Positions 37,011 to 49,209 of a stretch of 64,000 bases of DNA are shown in pieces (position 1 is the stretch's first letter; each line of letters starts with the position of its first letter). Under the pieces are notes generated by a model. The model saw nothing but the letters and a program-made list of their open reading frames with translations. It ran no database searches and was not told where the DNA came from. Both the position numbers and the translations under genes were made by a program. This DNA comes from Mimachlamys varia. Lineage: Eukaryota > Mollusca > Bivalvia > Pectinida > Pectinidae. The stretch is taken from contig OX392532.1 in NCBI GenBank assembly GCA_947623455.1, positions 27,130,792-27,194,791 of the forward strand. Direction: 5' to 3'.

Positions 37011-37924
37011 GTCTCTTTGAGTTCCGGTGTAAACAAAAAAAATCTCAGTGGCCTCCAGTAGGCCTAAATAGTTGTAGAACTACATATATATAAATTTATA
37101 AACAAATAACTTCTAGTCTTATATATGATGATGCTATTATTTAAATTCTTGTAGACCTATACTCTAGTTTATCTGTCGACATGTTTTGTTAATGAGTCAA
37201 CCACCAGAAAAAGCATAATGTCACCAGTGTTGATGACTCACCTGAGAAAGCGTTAGCAAGACTCGGAGTCATGCTGCTGTAACTGGGCCTCGATCTAGGC
37301 CTAGAGCTCGAGGCTATCACAGAATATTAGATATAAGGCCTACTCACGGACTAATCTAATTCCGTGGTAGAGTGTAGGAATGAAAAGTCGTAATTACCGA
37401 TTTTCCGTAATTTTCTGCACATATGATGTTAACATTTTTATTATTATTATTATTTATCTCTGGAGATAACTTAACTAGTTTTAATTTTAACACGGACTAA
37501 GATGGCACATTAATTCCATATTTTTAAGAAGGAAAACATATTTTCATGTGATTTTAGAAATATTAAATTGTGCACACATTTATGAAGGTTTTCATTATCA
37601 TTATTATATACAAAGATGATCATGATGAAACAATTGATTTCAAATTTGGCATAATTGTATTGGGTGTATAATTAGATCAAATTGGAGTTAGTTGAAATGA
37701 CGTTCGGCTGTGAACGAAAATGGCAGATTGACCATAAAACCTACAATATGATCATTTACTATCCGTATCATAACGCGGCCAAGCCGTATTATAGCCAATA
37801 GAACGGTTTATGGGTCCACCAATTGCAACTAACTACTAAACTTGCCTTTATACCGACTTCAGATCTAGAGAGGAACAATATATATATATATATCAATTAC
37901 ATCATAGCGATGAACATATGTTTT

Positions 37925-38420
37925 CCGATATCGACATAGAGAGGCTAGGGGAGGGCATAATTGCTTGTGCTGGTATGACATACAAATTAACCTGTCTAAA
38001 CCAGTAACCCGCCTTATCGGCATAGATAGGGGAGGGCATAATTGTTCTGGTATGACATGCAGCATCCTCGATATCCAGGGGTTACGATCACCTACATTAC
38101 GTTCTAGAGAACGTAGCTAGGTGATCGCGCGCGGGGGAGGGGACCGGGGGGGGACGCCTGGATATCGAGGATGGTATGACAGATACAAAAGAAACCTGTC
38201 TTTAACGGTAGCCTGTCTTTATCGCCGAGAGGAGAGGCCATACTCGTTAGGTGAGGTATGACAGTGCACTAATGAACCTGTCTATACCGGTATCACGGAC
38301 TATCTAATCTAATTAATTCCGTGCCGGTATCCCGTCTAAAGTTATCGACGAGAGGGGAGGCCATAGGTATGGCAGTGCACCAATGAAACTGTCTATACCG
38401 AGCATGTCTGTATCACCGAG
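37925..38420. repeat. Degenerate tandem repeat, 75-110 bp units
   Basis: The phrases 'ggtatgaca', 'aacctgtct', 'taccgg/accagtaacccg', 'tatcg-c-agag' and 'ggggaggcata' recur about five times with indels. A foldback element interrupts the third unit (38062-38175). Confidence 0.7.
38062..38175. mobile_element. Short foldback element
   Basis: The left end is CATCCTCGATATCCAGG and the right end CCTGGATATCGAGGATG. The two are exact inverse complements and enclose a second inverted pair, gatcacctac/ctaggtgatc, around 'acgttctagagaacgt'. The whole can fold into one hairpin. The words GGTATGACA occur just outside both ends, but they also belong to the host tandem repeat, so they are not firm target duplications. 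Confidence 0.8.
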
Positions 38421-39899
38421 ACAGACCGACCTATCTGAGCAGCTATGGATTTCGATAAGCCTGTGAACCATTGTAAGAAAGTGAGACGTTCAAAACTGAT
38501 ACAACTTCAATTATAGACAACATCGTTTACTCATGCAACACAGTGAAAACAAGAAAAACAATATATTATATGTGTACATGAGGAGTAATTACGATAAGAA
38601 AAGCTTTATACTGGTTCAGGACTTTTCATAGCCCTCTACAATCTGATTTTAATCAGAATTATTCCTCTATACCAGACTCACATACAATGTATAGATACAT
38701 AAATTAAAAACATTAAGTACATCAAATTTACTTAATCCGGTTGATAGATACTAGATAGGTTTATTTGGTAAAACATTGCATACACGCATACAAGTTCAGT
38801 ACATTTACAATACAATACATGTTTTACTAGGAGAACACAGAACAGTCAGAGATTTATTTCCACTGTGGTCCTTAACATGAGACATGAATACGAATATTTT
38901 ACTTAACATATAATATGAAATACTTATCACAAGTTAATACGTGGTTAAGATATATCACAGATTCATACGCTAATTATCACATTAAATAAATATCTGTGGT
39001 GTTATCACAAGTTTGAATTATATTTTAGATTAATGATCGCCAGACATAAAAAATTATATCTATTATTTTATAAAGATACTCGTTGGAATTTTGAAATCAC
39101 AACCCTATACTAGAGAACTATATATGATAACCACCAAATGTACATGTAGTCATTTTTGATGAGTCATTTTTGATGACCTATGTAAAAGGTATGAGCTATG
39201 CTATATGAGCTTTGTTGTAAGAATGCCTTTACCTTTTTCTTAAAATTGATTTTGTTGGAGCAGACCTGGTATCAGAAGATAAGTTATTCTAGGATTTGAT
39301 TCCACTGTAAAAATGTTTTTGATTGCTGGCGTTTTCCACACGGTACGCAAAAATTGAAAGGAGGGCTCCGTGTGCTGTTTCCACGGCGTTCACTGACTCG
39401 GTTGAAATGTTCTGTAATATAAATGTATTAAACTTTGGCTTTTTTCGCGAAAACATTACATTAAACATATGATTAAGCCCTAACTGTTTCACCCGGTTTT
39501 CAACATCGAAAATATCTAGTTAAAAAAAAATAGTTCCATCAACTCTTTCTCTTTGTCCAAAATTACAAATGAAATGTATACATCTATTCTTTGCCACCTG
39601 CAACTGACTTTTTAATATTTAATCTTTAATGTACATTGTTCTCTATGACATGATTTTTGCTTTATAATTGAAAAAAAACCCGATTTTTTCATTAACTATC
39701 TAACTTATTTTGAAAACAGTAAACATTTATTACTAACACTACATTGTATATCTTCTGGCAGTTCCTTCCAAATCGCTACTTTTCTGATCGATTTTTTTTT
39801 TTTTTGCTTAGCATAGTAATTGATCGTTTAGGGAATATTCTTTTTGTGTGTTCTCTACAGCAGTGACGATCGGTTGCATCTTTCCAGAGTGATATGGCA

Positions 39900-40005
39900 T
39901 AAAAGCATTGATGCAACGAAAAATTGCTGCATTTTTCGCGCGTACATTTGTAATTGTTACATTTTTCAAAATAGTTTTTATTTTTCGTTGCATCAAAGCA
40001 TTCAT
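39900..40005. repeat. Inverted repeat around 'gatgcaacgaaaaa'
   Basis: 'aagcattgatgcaacgaaaa' and its near inverse 'ttttcgttgcatcaaagcat' are separated by about 55 bp and could form a hairpin. Not assigned to a known element. Confidence 0.7.
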
Positions 40006-40344
40006 TACAAAAGAAGTATCATAAATCTGGGTTGTAATTTTGTACAGTTCGATCATATGGCCCATGATTCTCCCGAAGGCCAGTGTTGGTAGATTTTAAA
40101 GGATTTTGGCCACGATTTTTCATAATTTCATATTCCACGCTCATTTGATGCAACATTACGCATAGTGACGTAATACAGCCTCTCAATGTAGGTCGGGTTC
40201 TTCATTCCCGGAAGGCACTTTGTCGCTCTTCTGTGAAAACCCTCCATTTTATCAATTTGTTTTGTACGCGTAGTGCTCAAACAGAACTAAAATAGTCAAG
40301 TATTAGGAATAAGATTCATCAGTTTGGTATGAATGATATATACT

Positions 40345-40665
40345 GTGTTTGTTTTGTACACAAACAGGAATTAAAAACTTAATTTGTGAGCTTTCGAAAA
40401 CGTCTGTTTCCTTTGTCAAGCAAAGAGTACAATAGCCGAGTGTCGATGTTCTGACCGCTGAAATCAGCTCACTACCCAAAATAGGGCGAGTTAGAAAAGT
40501 CAGTTGTCAAAAACGTAGCGCGACATTTCGTCCAAATGTACTCTGATACTACAGATAGACAGAGGGATGGGTAAGATGTTTACCCATTCCGTTCCTTATT
40601 GGATTCGAAAGCTTGCAAACTAAGTTTTCAATTCCTGTTTATGTACAAAACAAACTAAGTATATA
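40345..40665. mobile_element. MITE with long imperfect inverted ends
   Basis: Ends of about 55 bp are inverse copies: left 'tttgttttgtacacaaacag', 'gaattaaaaacttaatttgt', 'gagctttcgaa'; right 'ttcgaaagcttgcaaacta', 'agttttcaattcctgtttat', 'gtacaaaacaaa'. The element is about 320 bp with no coding capacity, and lies 100 bp from a dead retrotransposon. Confidence 0.75.
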
Positions 40666-40769
40666 GAATAGTCGAGTTTACTAACTTATTAAACATTTAT
40701 AAAGTGGAATGAAAGACTTTTTTTATCCATATACTGAAATGTTCTCCTTGGAAGTACGAATGTAGATTT

Positions 40770-41400
40770 TTTAAAAAACTTATTCCGATATATGTTCATC
40801 AAATGTTAGAACTGAGTCTATAATTAAACCTAAGTCTTTTTCTTGGTTTGTTCTCTTCATACAGTTCCCATTGAGAAGGTATACTGGTTCAGCTATATTG
40901 TGACCTCCTGCCCCGGTTTCATCAACGTTACTTAACTTAAAGAAATTCCTTAACTTAAAAATCTCCACATAAAAGCATTACAGAATTTAAGGGGACAATC
41001 CTTAGTTAAGGAACTTTTCTTAAAATTCTGTAATGCTTTCATATGGAGATTTTTAAGTTAAGGAATTTCCTTAAGTTAAGGAACTTTGATGAAACCGGGG
41101 CCAGCTTCTTATCTTATCTATCCTCATATCTTTGCACTTTTTGGATGCATGTACACATAATATCAAGGTCTTTCTGAAGCTCTACACTGTCTTGTTCTTT
41201 TTCTATTATTCTAAATATCTTAATCCCATCTGCAAATAAGTACATATCGGATAGAACCGTTCCTGGGAGGTCATTCACGTAAATTACAAACATTAAAGGC
41301 CCTAGTACCGAGCCTTGTGGGATCCCTGATGTAACGTTGATCCATTTGAAATATGTACCATTTATGGATACTTTTGTTGGCGACCTATATCCAAGAAACT
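40770..41400 (-). pseudogene. Dead non-LTR retrotransposon reverse transcriptase fragment
   Basis: From about 41395 down to 41110 the minus strand encodes a reverse-transcriptase core of the jockey/CR1-like kind: FLGYRSPTKV, then SGIPQGSVLGPLMFVIYVND, then MYLFADGIKIF. From 40910 down to 40780 it goes on with LLNGNCMKRTNQEKDLGLII, an RT thumb motif. The catalytic FADD box reads FADG, so one metal-binding Asp is lost. A MITE interrupts the frame (40911-41100), and part of the segment between the two halves is missing. The element is inactive. Confidence 0.88.
40911..41100. mobile_element. Palindromic MITE inside the dead reverse transcriptase
   Basis: The 190-bp sequence is close to a perfect inverted repeat: CCCCGGTTTCATCAACGTTA at the left and the inverse of CCCCGGTTTCATCAAAGTTC at the right. 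Arms of about 75 bp contain 'aacttaaaaatctccacat' and 'cattacagaattt'. It splits the retrotransposon reading frame, so it is younger than that insertion. Confidence 0.88.
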
Positions 41401-41734
41401 ATGTGACTTTAAAAGTTATATGAATATAATTATTGACGAGTCTGTTGTGTGGAGTAGCTGGCCCGCAGCCACAGTATTTGACGCCGAGACAGTTCTAAAA
41501 CTTCGTGATTCGATCACTTCTTTGCGAGGAGGTACATAACGGTCTCTTATTAGCGTTTTAACAAACCACTAAACAAGATTTGCTTTAACTTTCGTATAAC
41601 TGATGACAACAATTCTGACAATTTAAACATACAAGTTGGAAGCCAGTTCTTCTTGCTTTGTTCGCAGTACCCCGCGTAATCATGTACGCCCCGTTAGAAA
41701 TACTATGGTCGCCATCTTAATTGTCTAGTTGAGA

Positions 41735-41998
41735 AATATTTTGTATCTTTGTGTGATTGACGTTTCTGAGTATGCTCATTAGTGTGATTATTTATGATTG
41801 AGAATGTTGACTCGGCTCTCATTTTGAGGACTTGACATTTACTTGGATGTGACAAAGATTTACATGGCGGGTGTCGTAGATGAAGCAGAAGATGATTACA
41901 TGTACTCTTCCCATTTTTTTCATATATTACCCCTAGTTTAATCGATTTTGAGTTCGGATTATAGTTTTGTTGACGCTTCGGTATTCTCTATTTTCATG
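41735..41998 (+). repeat. Dispersed repeat, copy 1
   Basis: The copy contains 'gagtatgctcattagt', 'gaggacttgac', 'acatggcgggtgtcgtagat', 'gaagcagaaga' and 'gattttgagttcggattata'. The same order of phrases is found at 42885-43195 (same strand) and, inverted, in the 3' flanks of genes A and B. Confidence 0.75.
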
Positions 41999-42214
41999 AT
42001 AAGAAACGGCTAGGAGTTTATTGAATGGAGACAATACATATCTAGATTTTTGCAAGTTTTATCATATCATTTTAATCCTACTTCACTTCATTTAAAAGTA
42101 TGAAGGAGGCGTTGATAAAATATTTCTCTAGTTATGAATAAGAAGAACAATGTGACGAATACCCCCACTTTCCCATATTTCTTAGAAAGCATCGTCTTAA
42201 TCCTGGGAAAAGAG

Positions 42215-42420
42215 TACTACTGTAAATCACTTTATTTTCGCGAGGACTTAATATCGGGAAAGGTAAACCATTGTGATATTCGCGAATACATTATTTCGAA
42301 AGAGGTTACCTTAAAAAATCATAGGGATTGCACCAGCTAAAGTTCTATATTTGCGAGGGATTTGAATTCGCGACCGATGCTGCTCGCGAAATAACGCAAA
42401 TTATATTATCTTAGTTCTTA
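42215..42420 (+). repeat. 'ttcgcg'-rich dispersed repeat
   Basis: The stretch starts 'actgtaaatcactttatttt' 'cgcgagg' and repeats 'attcgcga', 'tatttgcgag' and 'ctcgcgaaat'. Sequences of this type are frequent in bivalve genomes. Its ends are not clear. Confidence 0.5.
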
Positions 42421-42884
42421 GAAGGTAAAATAGGCCCGTGATTTTAAACTGCTTGACGATGATGAGCATTGTGGAAGAAACCGATTGAGAAATTTTAAAC
42501 AAACAAATGATAAATACAAATGTAATATAACTTTAAACTTTATTACAGACTCTTCTATGTCAGCTGCTTACCTCGATCTCTACTTAAACTACGACCAACA
42601 TGGACAGCTTACTTCTAAGCTATATGATAAACGATGACTATTTCAAGTTTCCGATCGTGAACTTTCCCTTTAATTTCTAGATACTGTAGTAACATCATTG
42701 CTCCTCAGACCTATGGTGTTTACATGTTGCAGTTGATTCGTTATTCTAGGGCTTGCTCTAAATATCGAGATTTTCGTGATTGTTGCCGAATACTGACAAA
42801 CAAACAAACAACACAAGGATTCGAGAGATGCAGTTTCTCAGAACTATGGGCAAGTTTTATGGTCGCCATCTTTGTCTCATCGAG

Positions 42885-43195
42885 AAATATTCTGCATCTT
42901 TAAGTGATATCAGGATGGACGTTTTTGAGTATGCTCATTAGTTTGTTTACTTGTTGGGATTAACAATGATGACTCGGTTCTCATTTGAGGACTTGCTGTC
43001 ACCAAGATCTACATGGCGGGTGTCCTCGATGAAGCAGAAGACACTTACAAATGTACTCCTCCGGAACACCTGGTCTTATTCTCTTGTACTTTTATAAGGG
43101 TCTCCGTGTAAATATTTCCCATTTTTCATATATTTCTCTTAGTTTAATAGATTTTGAGTTCGGATTATGGTTTGGGTAACGCTTCGGTATTCTCT
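42885..43195 (+). repeat. Dispersed repeat, copy 2
   Basis: Same family as 41735-41998. It includes an extra segment, 'ctccggaacacctggtctta', also present inverted in the copies at 53250-53500 and 61950-62200. Copies 1 and 2 are about 1.15 kb apart in direct orientation. Confidence 0.75.
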
Positions 43196-43204
43196 AAAAA
43201 ATAT

Positions 43205-43440
43205 TTTACAACAATTATGAAACAAGTTACCCAACTTACATTTGTATATTAATTACTCTTGTTGGCCCAGATGTTAGCGCGCGAGGGGGTCTTATTGTTG
43301 GAGAAAACCGGAGTACCCGGAGAAAACCCACGTGGTTGGGCAGGTAACCCCATACCTTTTCACATCCGATAGGGGAATCGAACCCCGGTACAAATGATAC
43401 AAAACTATGGTTGCTGCCATATCGTCTCGTCCATCGGGTA
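43205..43440 (-). mobile_element. tRNA-derived SINE
   Basis: Read on the minus strand: a tRNA-like head with the B box 'ggttcgattcccc', then 'tatcggatgtgaaaagg', the central domain 'gttttctccgggtactccgg', and the tail 'acaataagaccccctcg'. This central domain is shared by a SINE superfamily found across many invertebrates, as I recall it. The copy is better preserved than its relative at 23850-24060. Confidence 0.85.
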
Positions 43441-43929
43441 TTACCAACTATTTTATTTCTATTCAAAATTAAAGCAGTTTATTCTTCGTTCTGTACATTC
43501 TATATGGAAGGAAATGAAACATATATATATACATCTATTTTATGAATGTTCTAGGTCAATCAAACTTAGAAAATGGGTTTGAGAAGTGGCTTCTGGAGAA
43601 ACTATGGAGAAATCTGGAGAAATGTGTCACTGCTGTTCAAAAAGTATGTATATCACTGTAGAATTAAGAAACAATTGTTTTGAAATACTAAAATCATAAA
43701 TATATATATATGTACTATGAGGTAGAAAAGGTAATGCAAAATAAAAAAAGAATTAAAAATGAATATACAAGTATTCTTACAAGGTGATGAGGATTGTATG
43801 CCTTATCTGAAGGGGAGAATTCTAATGAACATATTAATGATACACAGATGGTGGAAAGCGACTTTTAAAATTCTAACCGATAAAATAGCAGTGCCAATAT
43901 CAGAAGGCACAACTAGAGCACGATCATAA

Positions 43930-44730
43930 ACTTTCTCAAGATCATTAACCAGTTTTCATGTTGTACATTTTTGTCGCTCGTAAAAGCTAGTAAACTTGCA
44001 TTTCTGTCTTTATTTCCATGGTAACAAAGAAACATTAAAACTCAGTCCTCGCCAATAAGAAACGGCACCACTAGGTCACTTGTTTGATATGTTTATCAGG
44101 TTTTGTTGAGATCCGTTGAAAGGTTTTTGAGTTGGAGCATGAAAAGCTGAAAAACAGTCATTTTGTATTTCTAACTTTGCTTCCATGGTAACAAAAGAAA
44201 ATATCAAAAATGGAGGCTCGCCAAAAGAAAAAGGGACAACAAGGACAATAGCCTAACATGTATACAAGGCTTTGTTGATATTTGTTAACGGTTTTTGACG
44301 TGTAACCTTGAAAGGAAGTAAACGGTAATGTTGTATTTCTGAATTGTTTCCATGGAAACAGAGACAATGTCATAGATGAAGCTTTGCCTATTACACAAAA
44401 TTTAAGCACAATGGAGGTACCAGCTAAATAGTAAAACAAATTTTATCGAGATATGTTAAACGGTTTTTAGGTTGTTTCCCGAAAGAGCAGTAATTATGTA
44501 TTTAACTTTGTTTCTATGATAACAAAGAAAAGATAAAAAATGAAACTTCTTCATTAGCAAGAGGCAGAGCATTGGCCTTAGTCTAATATGTGTAACACGT
44601 TTTGTTGAGATCTGTTAAACGGATTTTGAGTTGTAGTCCGGAAAAAACCCATAGAAAACAGCAATTTTATATTTCTGACATTGTTTTCATAGTAATAAAA
44701 GAATATCCAAAATAAAACTAGCCAATAGTA
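43930..44730 (+). repeat. Degenerate tandem repeat, units about 175 bp
   Basis: About five units share 'tttccatggtaacaaagaaa', 'ctcgccaataagaggca', 'ttttgttgagatctgttaaa' and 'cggtttttgagttgt'. Spacing varies from 150 to 190 bp. A further isolated half-unit occurs at about 47005-47055. No coding signal. Confidence 0.75.
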
Positions 44731-45114
44731 AGAGGCAAAACTAGGTCAAAAGTTCACGACAGCCCTTATACGCCGCGACAATGTTTTAAATGCAATTATA
44801 GATGCAAACACACAACTGTTGATATACATGTATTAACAATTAGAAACTAGAGTTGCCTACTTTTGAATAAACGAAGATAAGTTTCAACCAAAACTATCCT
44901 CAAATACTTGCTTATACTACACCCAACTCTCCAATCCAATCTACTAGTTCTCATTCTACTTAAACCACTTCTGAATGGATATTAAACAGGGCCTAGACTA
45001 GGCGAAACTAATCAAAATATATGTTCCATATTTATGCACATCAATCGAGTGCATATTTAATATACACGGAGAGAGCCGGGTGAATACAGACACTTAGCTA
45101 ATGATGACTGCTGA

Positions 45115-45207
45115 CCACAGGCACTTGTAACAAACAACAAGCATGGTCCTGGTGAGGGCCGACTATGTAACACACCTGGATAATTGATTGTTACAAGTGC
45201 CTGTACT
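45115..45207. repeat. Hairpin of 'caggcacttgtaacaa'
   Basis: 'caggcacttgtaacaa' and its exact inverse complement 'ttgttacaagtgcctg' are separated by about 55 bp. It is probably the core of a small foldback element. The words 'ccacaggcacttgt' also occur at about 746-759. Confidence 0.75.
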
Positions 45208-47244
45208 GCTAATACATGCTTATTGATACAATTAATCAACGTGGTGTGTGCGATATATCACAGATGGTCTGTATGAAAGAAATTTTGATACGGACATGTG
45301 TAGGGTGACTACGGACAAAGATTGGGCAATTACATGTAACAAAGTTTAACACTGACTCGTGTTCTCACAAAACTTGTCCTCCAAAAACATTGTAATATTG
45401 AGATCGGCCCATATTTACAAACTTTAACATTTTATCTAATCATATGTAAATGATAACGTATGATGAACGAAAGAAGTATTCCGCCTGTCCGTATTTACCC
45501 AAACTGTAAAAGTTGTCTCCCATATTTACAGTATTTAAGGAGATTACCGCTAGGTGTCTTAAACTCAATCTTATATTTCCAACGCTAAACGATTTATCAT
45601 GTAATTTACAATCATTCATATCGAATAACGAGGCTACTCTTATGTTCTTTCCCTTTTAACCCCCCCCCCGCTTTCATTCCAGCCCCTCTCCCTTCCAACG
45701 TTTTCCATCTGTTTTTATCACAAGCTTGCAGATTGACAATAGAGAAAGGCAAACGCAGCACGGGATGCAACTGAACATTAGAAAAGTAGAAGGATATGTG
45801 TGTGTTGATAAGATTGATACTTAAGCCGACTCGATTGGGAAAACCACACACGTTCTAATTAAACTTTTATACTACACCAACCAAAAGTATACGTTGGTGT
45901 CCCTAGTCCCTTTTTTACTTCTTTTGTAATTCCCCTATATATGTAAATTTAGTTTTGTTTTGCTAAAGAAAATATATTTAAATTTATCACATTTTTACCA
46001 GTGAACAATCGAAAATTATTCTTTCTCTAAAAGTGATATTTTTCACTAGTGAAAATATCATGGTCAAAAATATCACTTTTGCTGATTTGACCAATCAAAA
46101 CACAGTTTACAATCTAGCTTTGGAAAAACTTCAAGCTACCCTTCTGTTCAAATGCTGGTTAGCTTAATGACCCGAAAGCCTCCTTTTACTGCACTGAATT
46201 ATCAGATTTGTCACCTCGTTTGGGATTTTTTCTCTGTAAAAACACAGCATTTAATTCTACAATTACCTTTCATTTGAGGAACCTGTTATACTATGCAAGT
46301 CAGCAATTCTATCTGTTTGATCGAAGGAAACTTGTGTCAAACGAAACACCGAGTATCCACAGGGTTTCCAAGTCGCAAAACATAGCCAAAAGTACATGTA
46401 TAAGAGATAGGGACAAAGTGTAACTCACACAAGCCTGGGCGGCACTGATATGTATAATCTGGATAAATTATGACAAAACAACTCATCATTTCCCTCGCTT
46501 ATATTCTCACCATCATACTGACTGTAGATTCGGCTGTTATCAACATTGCATAATGATCTGCATTGATGACGGGACTTTTTCAAGATATTTTACATAATTT
46601 CAGTAAAATGACATATTTATTTAAAATATGAAGACACATACATTCTTCATTAAAATCAGTGATCAAAAGAAGTTAGTGACGAATTTTCACATTTTATTGA
46701 AATATTTACAGATCTAAGACTACATTTTGTCCCATCGAAGTGTCTAGACTTGCTAGTGTCAAAAGTATCTACAGCAAGTATGTGATGTTTTACAACAAAA
46801 ATGCAATAAACAGAATATACATGTAACAGTATCTTCAGTAATACGAAATATATTGCACGAGTGGGGCTAATATTTTGATATTTTTCACGAGTGCGCTATT
46901 AACTCTGTAAATATAAACTTATTTGTCACGGAAAGGACGTCAGTAAGTTGTAATTACTTTTGTCCAATCCATTTGTCTTACGTTAAAATAAAATTGATTT
47001 AAACAAAACGAGTTTTGTTGAGATCCATTGAACTGTTTTCAAACAAAAGCCAAGAAAATAACGAATGTTAACAAAAATAATGTTATGTACAACTGCATGG
47101 GAAGTTTTATCTATACCACTATGTATACACTGATCATGACCTTTCCATTTTAGACCTTGTGGAAATGAATGATAACCTTTTATCTGTTCTTGGTGTATAG
47201 TCGGTACCACTCTTAAGTCTACCGGGAATAAGTATAGACGTAAA

Positions 47245-47488
47245 ATGGTGTTCAGCTATGTCGGAGTCAGTTGGGTGGTGATAGTATTATTTATGGTGGT
47301 ATTTTGTGCTAGTTGTAAGGAAGACCCTAACAAGAGGATTCTCCTGAGTGACCCAGACTACATCCAACAGCTGATTACTCATCTCCAGGGAGAGGTGCAG
47401 GCCCTACAAGCCACCGTACAGACTCAAAATGCTGAACAGAGTGCGAAAATATCTTCTCTTGAACAACAACTGTTCCAATTAAACAGTG
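47245..47488 (+). CDS. Gene A exon 1: signal peptide and short coiled coil
   Basis: This is the first exon of a secreted C4-like protein (266 residues in all). The ATG at 47245 starts MVFSYVGVSWVVIVLFMVV, a hydrophobic signal or signal-anchor that ends FCASCK. A conserved block follows (ILLSDPDYIQQLITHLQGEV), then about 30 residues of Gln-rich heptads (LQATVQTQNAEQ, LEQQLFQLNS), a likely oligomerisation coil. The donor AACAGTG|GTAAGT ends in phase 1 and joins exon 51159-51233 as LNSG-GAGGSTFVRWG. About 75 bp upstream of the ATG is conserved with gene B (shared 'gataacctttgatct' and 'tagacgtaaaatg'), which supports this start. Confidence 0.85.
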
Positions 47489-49209
47489 GTAAGTAAGCTT
47501 ATGAGGCTGATAGCATATAGAAATTAGATCAAATATTTACTGTAGTTAAGAAGGTTATAATGATCTTTAATGATCTGATGTCGCTATATTTGACCCGGGG
47601 TTTACCTATAATTAAACTGGCCATACTTGGCAATGGCTTCATGAAATCTAATTATCAAATACTGATTCTTTTTGTCTAGATATATGTAGTTTTTATTCTA
47701 ATAGATTTGAAAGTAAACCGTTGGTTGACATACTTTCCTATTTAATATGTAAACAATATGGTGAATATTATATCGGACAAACCGGGTGTGAAATGAGGCT
47801 ACGTCTGAATCTACAAAGGCAACAAATGAAGGACAACGAAGTGAGATTTCAAAAGTTGACAAGCGTTACAAAGACTTTTTTATGTGCTACCTATTTATAA
47901 ATTGATTAGCGATGATACAGATTAAAAGGGAATTTCAGAAAAGAAAAAGAAAAAGCTCACAAACCTAGTGTGAAGGCACAATGACTTACAGTGTATTGTA
48001 TGCAGATTTTCCCTTTGTCCTGGTGTTGTTTGTGAAATCACTGTGTTTGACTACTGATATACTTTATTACCAAATACCTGCATTCATAATTGATACGTTT
48101 TTAGCTTTTGAATTACTTTTTGTGTCGCCCGAAAATGCGTCATATAGGGATCCCTTTTTCTGAACAAAGGTTTCTATGCGATAACTTGAGTTTCCTTGGG
48201 CATATCAAGCTCAACCTCATACAGTGCTTCCGTACTTATGGGCCATACTTGGAATTGCTCTTCTGAGCTGAAGGTCAAAGATTAAGGTCACGGTTTCTAT
48301 AAATGGAACATGTATCAAATGTTCCCATGTGATAACTTTGAGTTCCATTAATCTTAAACAAATAGTTTCCTTCTGATATTTTGAGTTCTTTTTCGGTTTG
48401 AGTCTCAAATATCAAGTTTCAGGGTTTCTATAAATGACACCCACGTGCTTACAAAGATTGCCGAGCAATACGTAGGATTTCATTGCGCCTTATAATGCAT
48501 GTTATTATAACCATGGCTTATTTCACTTATTTCATTGTTCACTTATTTCATTGTTTCGTCATAAGTTTGTTTCAGCTCATTTACTCTTCAACGGATAGAG
48601 ATATTAAGCAGTAATTTGGTATGAAGTTGTACAATGCCAAAATTTGCCGATATTAAAAGGCGTATTTATAAAATAAGAAATAACCACAATTATAATAAAT
48701 TAAAAAATAACAATGAAAACATTTTTTTTATGATTTTTTAATGCAATAATTTAATCAATGATAATTTTTGAAAAAACAAGATACAAAAAAACAAAAAAAA
48801 CCCTTTAAAGTGTATCCATTTTAAAATCTCATCATCTTTTATTCATATTACATTTTGAAATTGGAACGATTATCGTGGACTTATTTGATGTGATATTATT
48901 TCATCATGTTAGCAATATTTAGACGTTACTGGGCTTCCATACAACGATACTGCGATATCATAGTACTCTACCTTGGATGACGTAACACATCATGTTCGCG
49001 AACTAGCAGCCGATACGCTGAATAAAGTAGGCGGTGAAGAGTTTTTCATGTGTGCATGGAATGAATAAATACTGAGGATAAAAACACCAAAATAGTTGTT
49101 TGTGTGTTCATACAGCTGCTGTGTTTTGTTTGAGTAAATGTTAACTACCGCGATACCATAGAACTCCGGGCTACATGAATTGATCATCAGCCATGCTCAA
49201 CGAGTAATC

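Larger units (their letters stand above)
37011..47170. other. Intergenic region rich in repeats
   Basis: No gene can be supported between the CLIP1 promoter side and gene A. The identifiable content is listed separately: foldbacks, MITEs, a dead non-LTR retrotransposon, a SINE and tandem repeats. A short foldback lies at about 46020-46080, where 'aaaagtgatatttttcac' recurs inverted. The rest shows nothing I recognise. Confidence 0.6.

Noticed and set aside
47981..48163. Hydrophobic 60-codon plus-strand frame in gene A intron 1
   Set aside because: There are no usable splice sites in the right phase, and it is not present in gene B. Probably chance.
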